Translations under genes and position numbers: made by a program
Notes under the pieces: generated by a model
Databases searched by the model: none
Told to the model about the DNA's origin: nothing
What the model saw: only the letters and a program-made list of their open reading frames with translations
Part shown: piece after piece, positions 9,294-19,619 of the stretch
Position numbering within the stretch: the stretch's first letter is position 1
Layout: every line of letters starts with the position of its first letter
NCBI GenBank assembly: GCA_014885115.2
Contig: WKLE02002545.1
Span: 1-24,870, forward strand
Length of the DNA stretch: 24,870 nucleotides
Origin: Asterionellopsis glacialis
Lineage: Eukaryota; Bacillariophyta; Plagiogrammaphyceae; Rhaphoneidales; Asterionellopsidaceae
Direction of reading: 5' to 3'

Positions 9294-9317
9294 ATGTTTG
9301 TTCTGCAGTCATTTTAA
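9294..9317 (+). other. Short upstream ORF (7 codons) before the main start
   Basis: An ATG at 9294 opens a 7-codon frame ending in TAA, out of frame with the main ORF and 31 bp before its ATG at 9349. If the transcript starts upstream of 9294 it could reduce or tune translation. The transcription start is unknown. Confidence 0.35.
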
Positions 9318-9348
9318 CAAATATAATAAAATAATATTGGGATTGACC

Positions 9349-10925
9349 ATGAGGATGGCATTATTCCAAACACGATTATTCGCAGCCGCAACGACAACAG
9401 GTACACAACGAGCACCAACATGGTTGAATAATCATCGTATCCAAAAGGCCATTGTACGGAGAACGAGTGCACCTTTTACGACAACAGGAGTGTCGTCTTC
9501 GTCGTTGGCAATAGTAGAAATTGGTAAAACAGGTGGTGACGGTGCAAGTCATGAGAAAGCTCGATCAACTCCATTTTTAGTTGCTACTGCTATTGCAGCA
9601 GCAGCAGCAGCAGTAGGCACAACAACAACAAAGGCTGCTTGTGAAGAGAAAAATGACGACAATAACAGTGCAGAGAATCCATTATGGCCATCCGGTGTAT
9701 CGTCGGATATGGTGGATCGATATGTGGAAAGTTTAATTGCAAATCCAGATATTAATATTTCAACTATACCAGATGGCGTGGAACGTGTTTTGTATGCATC
9801 CACTGTCCGTATAACATTGAATGCTGTATATCAAGCAATATCTAACTTGCATGGTGTGGAATTTATGGGACATACATTGCAATTAAGTCGTACCGCACCT
9901 CCAACAACGGCACCCAGTACATTATTATTGACCGCAATCAATAACAACGTGGATGCAATTAATGTTCAAAAGTTAGATGAATTGGCAGATTCGTTATTAG
10001 CAACGAATACCGTCAATTCAAAATTGGTACCGGATATAATTGAAAAACAAGTATACGTCAATTGTTTACGATTAGTTTTTACATTATTAGAAGCTGTATC
10101 TGAAACATTATCTATTGATTTATGTGGTCATGAACTACGTCTAAGCGTTCAACCTACACCAGAAAACTTGGCAATAGCTATCGAACAACAACAGCAGCAG
10201 CAACAAGACAGTGGGAGTATGCAAGGAGTTAGTATTGATAACGATGTATTGGATAAACTTGTCAATGATACAGTTGCAGATAGTTTAGGTGATGGAGATG
10301 ATGAACTCTCCATCCTACAACAGATATCACCCTACCGGTTGTTTTTAAAAGCATTACATCGAGAATTATTTGGTCTTATTTTGGGTATTGCGGACAGTAC
10401 GTTTTTTTTTTTAAAAATCCTGTATATCTGCGTCTTGTGTCGGATTACCTAGACACGATGGTCATGATCCTGTATTTTGTATGAAACGTTGTATTTTATT
10501 TTATTATCATTTATTCTCACTTTTTTTTCTTTTTTCTGCCCTTCTCTAACCTTTAATTGTCATACAAAACACCTAAAGATGTTTTGTCCCAAACAGAATT
10601 AATTTTATTAGAAGATTGTATCAAAATTTCTCTATCTCCCATGCCCAAAGCCAACAAGAAGAAGAATGAAGGTGCAAAAAAAGCAAAAATGGATACAAGA
10701 GCATCAAGTAACGAAAAGAAACAGGATGACGACGCTACTACTGCAACCACAACAAACCAAAAAGAAGTATCCGAATCATTGGAAATCAAGCTTCAAACTT
10801 TGAAATCACAAAAGGAAAAAGCTCAACAAGAAGCTCGGACAGCAAAGCTCATTGCAGCAGCAACTACTACTACTAGTCTTGCACTGGTTGGATTTGCCGT
10901 TTTGACCAACAATAAACGTTCCTAA
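9349..10925 (+). CDS. Triple-module membrane protein, probably mitochondrial, two exons, function unknown
   Basis: The inferred CDS is join(9349..10396, 10579..10925), 464 residues, from the ATG at 9349. The unspliced first frame would end in a poly-Phe tail right after a GTACGT, whereas splicing to the AG at 10577-10578 restores a continuous helix (GIADNVLSQTEL). Residues 1-55 are rich in Arg, Thr and Ala and lack acidic residues, like a mitochondrial presequence. Residues 75-91 are an Ala-rich hydrophobic stretch. Three diverged copies of one module follow, at about 119-180, 207-266 and 297-369. Each has an acidic helix, a long hydrophobic helix, and an end of the form H-x-L-x-LS (GHTLQLS, GHELRLS, CIKISLS). 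A Lys-rich, coiled-coil-prone linker leads to a C-terminal hydrophobic segment (440-459) and NNKRS. I do not recognise the family. An inner- or outer-membrane mitochondrial protein is a guess from targeting features. Confidence 0.78.
10397..10578 (+). other. Intron (182 bp, phase 1) in the triple-module gene
   Basis: The donor is GTACGT at 10397-10402, followed by a T run, and the acceptor is AG at 10577-10578 (CACCTAAAG). The exons sum to 1395 nt (465 codons including the stop). The join recreates the third module, which supports these sites. The next AG (CCCAAACAG) is an alternative but would remove conserved-looking residues. Confidence 0.75.
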
Positions 10926-11331
10926 CGTAATTGCATACTAACTTGCACTATGATCGCGTACATGTCGGAACATTAAAGTGAAGAGCTCTGAAAATAAGAA
11001 AGAAGAAGAAGAAGAAGAAGAAGAAGAAGAGCAACAACAAGCATGCCAGAGAGAACAAGAGTTTATGCCGCCTTACACTACGATACAGGCGTAAATACTA
11101 AGACTATATTGAAAGTATTGCACTTATTAATTTTTCTTTAATCATGTTTTTTACTTGTCCATTTTTTGACAATGGTCAATTTTTTTTTTTCCTATATCAT
11201 TCACGCTGTTTTCACCATGACAAATGTTTTTGGTTTTAATTATTGTATTGTTGTACCAAGAGAAGATATAACTATGGCATCACACAAACATGTCAGGAAG
11301 AACAAAACGAGACATTTGCCAAATCTTAAAC
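10926..11331. other. Intergenic, downstream of the triple-module gene
   Basis: No gene is supported. The stretch should contain the 3' UTR of the upstream gene, and it runs up to the left end of the decayed transposon. It includes a GAA/AAG microsatellite at 11002-11031 and several T-rich tracts. Confidence 0.5.
11002..11031. repeat. (AAG)10 microsatellite
   Basis: Ten uninterrupted AAG/GAA units lie in the intergenic region, about 80 bp after the stop codon at 10925. Confidence 0.9.
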
Positions 11332-14133
11332 ACATGCAAAGACATTTTCATGAAAAATCTTGACACCCAAAGACAAATTACTGTACGAGCTCCGACTAGC
11401 GCGGCTCTTACGCGGTGGGTCTTTGCTGGCACTTACGTCCTCAGGCCGCCTCAAACGGCCGACGAGAGCTGCTGAGGTTTTCAGTCTATGATCACGTGTG
11501 TGACTTCGCCTCCTACTCCTACCTAGAGGTACAGCACGTGCAGCTAGCTAGCTAGGAATTCCTAGAGTAGTTCCTAGCTCCTACCGGCAGACCGGCCGTT
11601 TTCTATTTTCATCAATGATCAACCTTTATTTTTATTTCATTGCAATTTTTGTTTTGCGTCTTACCGCTCGAAACGAGCTTGATTAGAGGCGCCGACTTGC
11701 GTACGTCTGTACGGATTATAATCCGTCAGCTTGTTTCAGCAACAGTGGGCCATTGTAACAATGTGAGGGAATCTTAGCGATAAAGATAGTCAAACTTTAG
11801 AGTCTACAGAAGCCATAGGAAAGGAGAAAAGGCAACGCAGTATAGTGTAGGACTTTGTCTAGAGAGCTACCAAAGGTTGGCAAGGTATTGTATCTCCACT
11901 CCGTTTCTTGCATTTGTACTGAATGGATCTGATGCAAAATCACAAATGTGAAGTATAATATTGCACCCGGTTCACCAGAAATATCATTGATGTGATCGCT
12001 GTGGCATTTAATCAATTCTTCAAGCTACACATCCAAATTCTCTTGAGCCTGTCCCAAAGTCTTATCAAGACAAATACCAAAGTAGACAGCAGGGATCATT
12101 CAATGAGGATACCCTCGCTCACTGGTGAAAGTGCGCCCTTTTGAGGCTTCCTTGAGTACATTCAAACACATACTCTTGTCCTTTCCTCCCCAATCAGTTA
12201 ACTTACCCATAAGAAGGGCTAGACCAATATGGTCCAATTATAGTTGAAGTGAGTCAAAATATTTTATCTGCATGAAGAGCTGGGTACAAACGAAATTCTG
12301 GAGGTAATGGATCACTAATTTCTTCCGGATAATCGCTCAACCTAGACAAATTTTGCATCCCATTGTCATTTGTACAAAGGGATGCAACAAAAATACTACT
12401 AACCATCCCATCCGGATGGACAACAACCTGTGCTTTAAGTCCATGTCCCCAAAAGTAAGCACTTATAATTATGGAAATGTCATGGGAACAGGAATAAAGA
12501 AGAGTTCACAAGAAAGCTGTATAATAACAACAATCAACAAAGAAACTTTCTTGTTCTTTCCTATAAAATGTTTCTGGGTATCTTGTGGTTGGTTAGAGAA
12601 TTGATTGGGTTTGTCTCCTGGATGACAGGTCTTGATACCATAATCATCAAGGATTCCCCAAATGTGATGGTTTTCAAAAGGATATGCTAGTCTAGTACGA
12701 GTGATGGTGACTGAGTCTTGTTCTACATTAAAGATTTCGGTCATCCTTTTGACATTAGTGATCTGCTCCCAGAAGGAGCGACAGTAGATATGTTGTCGTT
12801 GAATGAACCATCTTAAAGAATCACCACTGATTCAATGGTAGAATTTTGGGTACAAATGATTGATGAATAATTTGAAAAAAGATCCCCATTCATGGGGATC
12901 CCCACCAAAATAGTTTGGTATCAGTCAATACCATGGTTCACCTAGTGCTAAGTATATGAGATTTACAATCATTACTATCTCACCTGGTGCAACATTTCTT
13001 CCATGTTCAATTCAAAAAATGTCAGAAATATGCCACAGATCTCTGACTTGGTGAAGCGGGTGTGTTGATAACACCATGATTCATCAAGTTCTTGGATATT
13101 CTGGTTCATGAGAGGACCAAAAGGTGAAGGATTTTGGTTGATTGATGGGGTGAACACCATCAGATTGTATGAATCAATGAGAAGCCACATGTTTCTCTTT
13201 AATCCATGAGCTTGGACATTCAATAAAACTAGATAGTGTAAAAGCCAGTCATTTTCAGGTAGATCAGGACTGAATGCACCCTCCAGAATACCCATATGCT
13301 CTTCTTCTTTTGAATTTCTGCTATCCATGAATAACATCAAGGTTGCTGTGAGAGCATTTGTCTGTGCAACCATGATTAAAAAGTACTTGATGTACCTGAT
13401 GATAGTAGTTATGAAGAAATCAGGAAGAAGGTGTTGAAAATGAGGCATTATAATTGATATATTTTGAAATGACGTTTTGCTTTTGAACATTACCTTTTGA
13501 GAAAAGACAGAGTAAGACGATGAACCACAATTGATGAATCCAACCTGTACCTCCAATTTTTGTTTCTTGTCTCTTCTCGTAGGACAAGATCTAAATCTTC
13601 AGATGACAACCAAGAATCATCTTCATCTTCATAGATGTCATTGGTGTTAGTATTGTTTGGCTGCTGCATCTTGATATTGTGAGAAAACTGTTGATTGTTG
13701 TGCCTTTGTTGACATCACTATGGATGTTGTCAAGTTATCATCATTGAAATCTTTCTTCTCTCTCTGTAAAATTTGGTTCTGAGAAGATACAGTCCAGGTA
13801 CTGTACCGCCTGTCAGGTGGTGCGTACCTGATGCCAGTCATCAAAACCAAATGCGCAATCTCGTCAAATGCACGCTCAACTGCCAAAAAACGCTGCCACC
13901 CAATTATTGATTTAGAAATCGGGGAACAAGTGGGCGCGCATTTGCGTTGTTGCAGATTTGCCGGGACACCTTAATAAAAAATTGTGAAATCGGCTTAGCT
14001 TCAGAATCGCGTGTTTTTTACCAAAAAAATGGGTTAGTAACGATCTCGATCAGGGCTTACCCCTGTAGTCCTAAGCCAAAGACCACTATGAGCATACAGA
14101 CAGACGCATGTGAAGGTCTTTGGTCTTTGCATG
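11332..14133 (-). mobile_element. Decayed DNA transposon, about 2.8 kb
   Basis: The proposed ends are an 11-bp perfect inverted repeat, CATGCAAAGAC at 11332-11342 and GTCTTTGCATG at 14123-14133. The subterminal blocks at 11346-11366 and 14093-14115 recur in the small element at 9125-9234. The interior holds a frame-broken transposase on the minus strand (about 11800-13556) and a GC-richer non-coding part at about 11380-11600 with the perfect 14-bp palindrome CTAGGAATTCCTAG (11552-11565). Base composition near the left end differs from the AT-rich flanks. Exact borders and target-site duplications are not certain: no duplicated flank is obvious. Confidence 0.5.
11800..13556 (-). pseudogene. 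Degenerate DDE-type transposase (PIF/Harbinger-like suspected)
   Basis: Transposase-like fragments follow one another on the minus strand but in changing frames. An N-terminal part at 13556-12975 includes CYQHTRFTKSEICGIFLTFF. Then come FGGDPHEWGSFFKLFINHLY (about 12915-12840, followed by an in-frame stop) and ISGDSLRWFIQRQ through WGILDDYGIKTCHPGDKP (about 12830-12600). Next is YFWGHGLKAQVVVHPDG through LYPALHADKIF (about 12465-12255, ending at a TGA), and a C-terminal piece containing RYNTLPTFGSSL (about 11900). The order GGDP, LDD, HGLKAQ-HPDG and HADKIF resembles DDE-superfamily endonuclease transposases I associate with diatoms and other protists. At least one frameshift and several stops mean it cannot encode a full enzyme. 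The subfamily assignment is from memory of motif style and is tentative. Confidence 0.6.
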
Positions 14134-14658
14134 ATTAGGGTTTAAGTTGTTGATGATTGTTACCGGCGCCAGCAGGTGATGAGTGATGAGTCATCGCCCA
14201 CCATTATTTTTGGATATGTACGTTATCAGTTAGGGAATCAGAGTCCTTCATACACAGAAAATGGTATTTATCGTATCTACGTTTGTGGGACATGATACAC
14301 TATTGATTATTGTCATGAGAAATAAGATTCGTGAAGATTCATTTCTTGCTAACGGCATCCAACACAAACAAGATTCCCTCATTTTTCTTGCTAGGACCTA
14401 GCTCGTGTAGTTTTTAGTGTCCCCCAAAAGTCCTATGCTACTCGGACTAAAAGTTCCGCCCTCCTTTTTCGTCACTTCAGATTATTCCTCTCTCTCGTAG
14501 AGGTCCTTAGGTTGAAGGTGGTACCGGTATCCTAGTTCCTACCGGTACAAAGTTCCCTCTGCTGTCTGCGTCTTCCGAAAGTACCGGTAGGACGAAAAAG
14601 AGAGCGACGAAATCGCACCACGCATGTTTTCTTTCTTTTTTCATATTTAACTTACACC
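14134..14658 (+). promoter_or_regulatory. Upstream region of the phosphatase gene
   Basis: This 525-bp stretch runs from the transposon end to the ATG at 14659. It contains a palindromic AP-1-like site, GATGAGTCATC (14185-14195), three TACCGGTA palindromes (14522-14589), and a pyrimidine-rich stretch just before the start. No coding sequence is supported. Confidence 0.5.
14522..14589. promoter_or_regulatory. Three TACCGGTA palindromes in the phosphatase upstream region
   Basis: The 8-bp palindrome TACCGGTA occurs at 14522-14529, 14540-14547 and 14582-14589, about 70-137 bp before the start codon. Three perfect copies within 68 bp in AT-rich DNA suggest a binding site for a dimeric factor. 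The factor is unknown. Confidence 0.5.
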
Positions 14659-15306
14659 ATGATGTTATCATCTCGTATTACTACCATCGCAAATATGCTA
14701 GTTGTATCTACTACCGCCCTTCTTGTTTGCCTTTGCGCAACAATGATTACCCCAGCTAATGCATTGGCTACCAGCAATAAATTTAATTTTGGTATTGCAT
14801 CATCCAAATCATCACTTTTGTTTGGTGTAGAAGCACCGGGTGTACCCATGAAACCTGGTGGATCGTACAATGATCCTCAATCTGTCCCAACATCTATTGT
14901 AGATGAATGGATTGACCATTTACAAGAGAATGATATCAAGCGTACCTTATGTTTGCTCAAACCAGATGAATTGGAATGTTACAGTGATCCAGGATATGTT
15001 GAATTATGTAAAGCAGGAGGTGTCACACCTACCGTTGTTAATGTCTTTGACCCTGATGCATCTACCAAGGTAGTAGAAGCCTACCAACAAGCTATGGAAG
15101 CGGGTGAAAAAATTGCTGTTCATTGTTCAGGTGGAGAGGGACGCACAGGTGTTGTGATGGGTGCTATTCTTGTTTCAGAAGGATTAGTCACATCATCGGA
15201 AGAAGCTGAAACAGATATTTTAGCTACAGCTGAACAGGAAGGTGTAAATCGTAAACCCGCAGCAGCCAAAATTGATAAATTGTTGAAAGACGGAACCTTG
15301 GCATAA
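14659..15306 (+). CDS. Small dual-specificity/tyrosine phosphatase with signal peptide
   Basis: The gene encodes 215 residues from the ATG at 14659; the second codon is also ATG. Residues 1-36 form a signal peptide: a short basic start, the hydrophobic core MLVVSTTALLVCLCATMI and a likely cut after ANA (33-35). Residues about 58-210 form a cysteine phosphatase domain with P-loop HCSGGEGRTG (155-164), nucleophile Cys156 and Arg162. A DPD at 131-133 may hold the general acid. The HCx5R loop defines the protein tyrosine/dual-specificity phosphatase superfamily, which hydrolyses phosphoester bonds on protein or small substrates through a phosphocysteine. The domain is compact, without a substrate-specificity extension, so the substrate cannot be named. 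The leader implies entry to the secretory route. A plastid destination is possible, but the residue after the cut is Leu rather than the Phe of the diatom plastid motif. Confidence 0.88.
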   Translation: MMLSSRITTIANMLVVSTTALLVCLCATMITPANALATSNKFNFGIASSKSSLLFGVEAPGVPMKPGGSYNDPQSVPTSIVDEWIDHLQENDIKRTLCLLKPDELECYSDPGYVELCKAGGVTPTVVNVFDPDASTKVVEAYQQAMEAGEKIAVHCSGGEGRTGVVMGAILVSEGLVTSSEEAETDILATAEQEGVNRKPAAAKIDKLLKDGTLA

Positions 15307-15705
15307 TTTAATAATAGAATAGATGATTATAGCAACTATTGAAGAAAAAAGTAAAAACATGACGAGGTAGTAACAGTAGTAGTCTATCATTGCTTTCGAT
15401 TGAAATAACATCTGCGTTGTTTGACATCTTTATCTATCGAGATATTTGACTGTAATGTGACGGGTCGAATTGTGCTTGACGGTGAAAAATGTTGAACCAA
15501 GTGGCGGTACAGCAAGACGGAGTCTGGATTGGTCACGCTTGCGAGGGTTAAAAGTTTTGTGTGAATAACGTATCTCTCTTTAGATATCTTTAAAAAATTT
15601 AGTAAAATAATAAGTTCCCCCATTACAACTATAATATGCGATACGTGTGCATATGGCAAAGGCATGAACCTAAATCCATAGCATAGTATATGTTCAGTTT
15701 ATCAT
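15307..15705. other. Convergent intergenic region between phosphatase and bZIP-PAS genes
   Basis: This 399-bp AT-rich gap holds the 3' UTRs of two converging genes. A short minus-strand open frame at 15387-15665 has no recognisable content. No RNA gene or transposon is evident. Confidence 0.5.
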
Positions 15706-18700
15706 TTATTCTTTAGGAGAATTGTGGGACATTAGCATGAGGGATTCCACAACACTTTTCTCCGTAGCTGTTGAAACGCGGCTCTTCTTGTTTGGACTGA
15801 CATTGTTGTTACCACTGCCTGTCGTTGCAGAATCTTCTACGATGCGTCTCTTCTTAGGTGGTCTTACCTTACCACCAACTTTAGCTGCTGAATCTGCTGA
15901 ATTGGTACTTCCGTTGGAATCAGCAGCTGAATTTGATGCACTATGTCCACTACCCGCAGTCGAAGATGCATTGGGTGTGGATGATCCTGTCGTTATAGTA
16001 CTTGTGCCTGTCTCCTGTTGTGAATCTGATGGATCGGATGATGTAACCGTTGCTGGAACAAATCGGAATGATTCGTCAACCTTTTCTTCGCCGTCGCGAA
16101 TTGGACGCAAACAAAGCAATAATTCCTTTATTTCATCCTTGCTTTGATCCATGGCACTATCACTCGGAGGAGACGGACATGGACTAGCAGGAGCAGGACC
16201 AGGACGGGTTTTGGAGCCTCCGCCGCTACTATTTCCTGATGTCAATGATGATCCTGTCGTTACTGGAGATGGTGATGGCATTGATGCTTCACCCATCGGA
16301 TCGGCATCTTCCTGAAGTGATCTTGTCCGTATAGATGAAGTGACCTCACACCAAATTGTTGTCAAATCATCCCGAATAAGACACACATTACATGTAGGTG
16401 CCAAAGGTTTAGGCCTATCCTTGTTGCCTGTTCAGATTCACCAAAAAAAAAGGTACAATATGTGAGATGAGAACAAACCATCATATCATTGTGTTTTCAA
16501 GCGAACATCAGAAGGGGGGATGGAAAAGGACAATCACACCAAACAACCACACAAGTACACAATCACACGTACCAGAAGAATCACTGCTTGTATCTTCTCG
16601 TGATGACTGACTTTCGTTGGATTCTCTGTATCCTGAATCATCAGACGTTTCGTTTCCATCTTTACGACGCTTTTTCTTTTCTTCGACACCCGCCAAAAGA
16701 GAATCAGATGAACTTGATGAAGATTGATCTTCAAAACGTTCTGCAAAAGCTGCAGCTGCTGCAACTTCTGATTCATCTGCTTCTGCTCCGGCGGCAGCTG
16801 CTGCTGCAACACTACTAGAATCGACTCCAACAGTAACGTCAACACTGTCTCCAACAACATCCCCATCGACATTGCCCCCAGCCTTGATTTTGTTGTTGCT
16901 GCTGCTGTTTTTACAGTCTTCGTTTTTCTTTTCGTTGTCATTGTGTGAATCCAAATGTTGAAGACTTGACAAGCGTGCGTCGGCATTATTGGCAGTAACA
17001 GATGCTCCAGTTACATCATCTGTATGTGAGTTGGCAGGTTTAGCCTTAGATTTACCCAACATTTTCTCGTTATGCCATCGCACATTGCGTGACAAGGCTT
17101 CATTGGCTTTTCGAAGTCGTTTCGTTTCCGAACTAGAAGAGAAGGAGTCGTCACTGCTAGCTTGGTTGTTATTATTTGCAGTACCACCACCAACCCCTCC
17201 AGAGGAGTCCTTACTTTTAGATTGCTTGGGAGATGTGCTTTGTGATGTCGGTGGAGAAACATCGTCGTCATTCTTACCAGCATCAGCGTCAGCCACAGCA
17301 GCAGATGGTGCTACAGCTTGGTTGGTTTGTACATCATCATCTGCTTGATTACACAACGATGAGTTGGTAGTAGAACGACTCATTGATGTATTGTTATCAT
17401 CGGCTCCAACACCATTACCCTTGTTACTACTACCACTACCACCACTTCCGGGTGTTGTGACAGCAGAGGGTGTTGCAAGAGGTGTTGCTTTACCACCATT
17501 ACTTGTGGATAAATCTGAATTTTCTTCCCCTGATTGTTCTTGATTTTCAACTTTAACAACACTCAGAGGGAAAGATTGTTCAGATACAACAGCAGCTCCA
17601 TTGCCAGATGCAACTCCACCAGATTCAGCTGATCCTGATGATGCACCACTCCCACCTCCACCACCTCCTGCTGATGCTCCATTAACTTGTACACCAGCAG
17701 CACCGCTGGCATTACTACCATTATTAGCACCTCCGTGACGATGAACACCTGCTACGGCTACACCAGCATTACTGTTTTTGTTACCGTCACCAGAATTGGT
17801 ATGATGGTGATGGTGGTGGTGGTGGTGATGATGATGTTTTCCTCCACCTTTCTTTGGATGACCTCTTAAATGTGGCAGTGCTTGATCTGTGGTAGAAGAT
17901 GACTTTTCTTCTTCGTCACCTTCACCGGCACCGGCAGCAATTGCAACCCCACCACTTCGTCGTCTTCGTTTTTTAGGTGATGATGATCCTGCGGATAAGG
18001 ATGATACTCCTGCCTTGTTCTTTCGTAATGATGAAGCGGATGAAGACGATGGAACAACACCTACTACTGGTAAAGAAGAATTAGCAGCGGCAGTAGCAGC
18101 AACAACAACTGCTGCGCTATTACTGCTCAATACAACAGCACTTCCTGAGGATGGTAATGCTGTTGTAGTTGTTGTTGCTGCTGCTGCTACTCCTGTTCCT
18201 GCTCCTTTTTCTGTTCGTCCTCTAACTCGTGCACTATTGCTACCACTGCCACTTCCTCTTCCAACTCTGGAGGAAGTTACAACAGCTGTTGTAGATGAGG
18301 ATGGTACAGTTGGCATCAAGGGTGGTGATGATGATGATGATGTTGTCGATAGGGATTGTTCTCCATTGACAATTTCTTCAATCAAGTGTCGCAATGCTTC
18401 ACGTGAGGCGGGTACTAATATTTGATTGATATTACTTCCCACCAGTACCTCATTTTTATGTCGAATGACACGTTCCACTTGTGCGGAACAAAATGTAATT
18501 TGTCCGTCCACTTGAATGGCAATCACTAAATCTGGCAAGAGTGCCAAAATCATGGCTTGACGTTTTAATCGTGCATTGGTCCGTGTCATTTCTTCCACCA
18601 GTGCCTTTTTACGGGCACGTGACGTGCATGCACTTTTACGATTGGCTACACGCTTGGCAGTACGTTTTTCTTCCTTTCGACGTGCATCTGCCAATAATAA

Positions 18701-19573
18701 TGCTACGGGTTGTGGTATTGGTTGATTTGCATCACGTAATAATTGAACGTGTGCTTCTGTTATATTGAATAATGATATTTGCGAATGAATAAATCATGGT
18801 TTGCCAATCGCCAAACCCAATAAAGAGAGAGAGAGCACATATGATTGTCCCCCCAAACAATGTAATTGAGAATGGTAAGAATAATCAACAAGAAAAAACA
18901 TAAGACAAGGAAAAACAAAAGATAATGTGTGAGTTACTCAGATATGCATTGCTATTTTCTCTCCGTAGAAAGAATCAAACACAAAAGCAAGCACACCGTA
19001 GAACAAGCACGTACCTAATTGTTCCAATTTCCAATTTTTAATATTGGCCAATACTGCATTTGATACTAGTGGTGTTGGTCCACCATTCGCAGCAACTGCA
19101 ACATGTCCAGCTGATGGAACTTGCGTAGCAGCATGAGCCGCCACAACTTGTGCTGCTGCTGCTGCTGGGTTTCCATAAGCTGACTGGTGGGGTTGATGAG
19201 GTTGGTGTTGGTGTTGGTGTTGGTGGGGTTGATGTTGGTGTTGATGCTGGTGTGACGTAGGTGGGGGTGCTGCTGTAAAGGCAGCATGGGCGTGATGTCG
19301 TGGAAATGCAGGTTGTAACATGGTGGAATGAGGTGGGGGGGGAGCCGCAGGAGCAGCACCATTATGCGATGGTACTTGTTGCGGAGGAGGAGGCTGTGGT
19401 GGTACAGCAGCCTGTGGTGGTGGAGGTGGACCTTGCACTTGCGCTTGGGCCTGAGCAGCCTGGGCCTGGGCCTGGGCCTGAGCTTGCGCTTGAACCTGAG
19501 CTTGTGCAGCAGCAGCAAATGCTGCTGGATTAGCAGCAAATCCCATTATTGCTGCCATCATTGCACTAGCAGC

Positions 19574-19619
<46 letters not shown>

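Larger units (their letters stand above)
8804..9348. promoter_or_regulatory. Divergent promoter region between septin and triple-module gene, with a MITE-like insert
   Basis: This 545-bp spacer separates two genes that point away from each other, so it should hold both promoters. It contains T and A homopolymers near 8867-8877 and 9275-9285, a MITE-like element at 9125-9234 and a short upstream ORF at 9294-9317. I see no convincing TATA box. Confidence 0.5.

Noticed and set aside
12353..12604. Plus-strand ORF inside the transposon
   Set aside because: It lies antisense to the transposase remnants and has no recognisable motif.
17790..17836. His-codon repeat as a regulatory microsatellite
   Set aside because: It lies in frame within the bZIP-PAS exon 2 and encodes a 12-His run, so it is explained as coding low complexity.
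16508..18694. Separate genes at 15706-16404, 16508-18694 and 18938-20191
   Set aside because: The first two open frames begin at TTG, and all three are joined by GT-AG introns that preserve frame and rebuild one bZIP-PAS protein.
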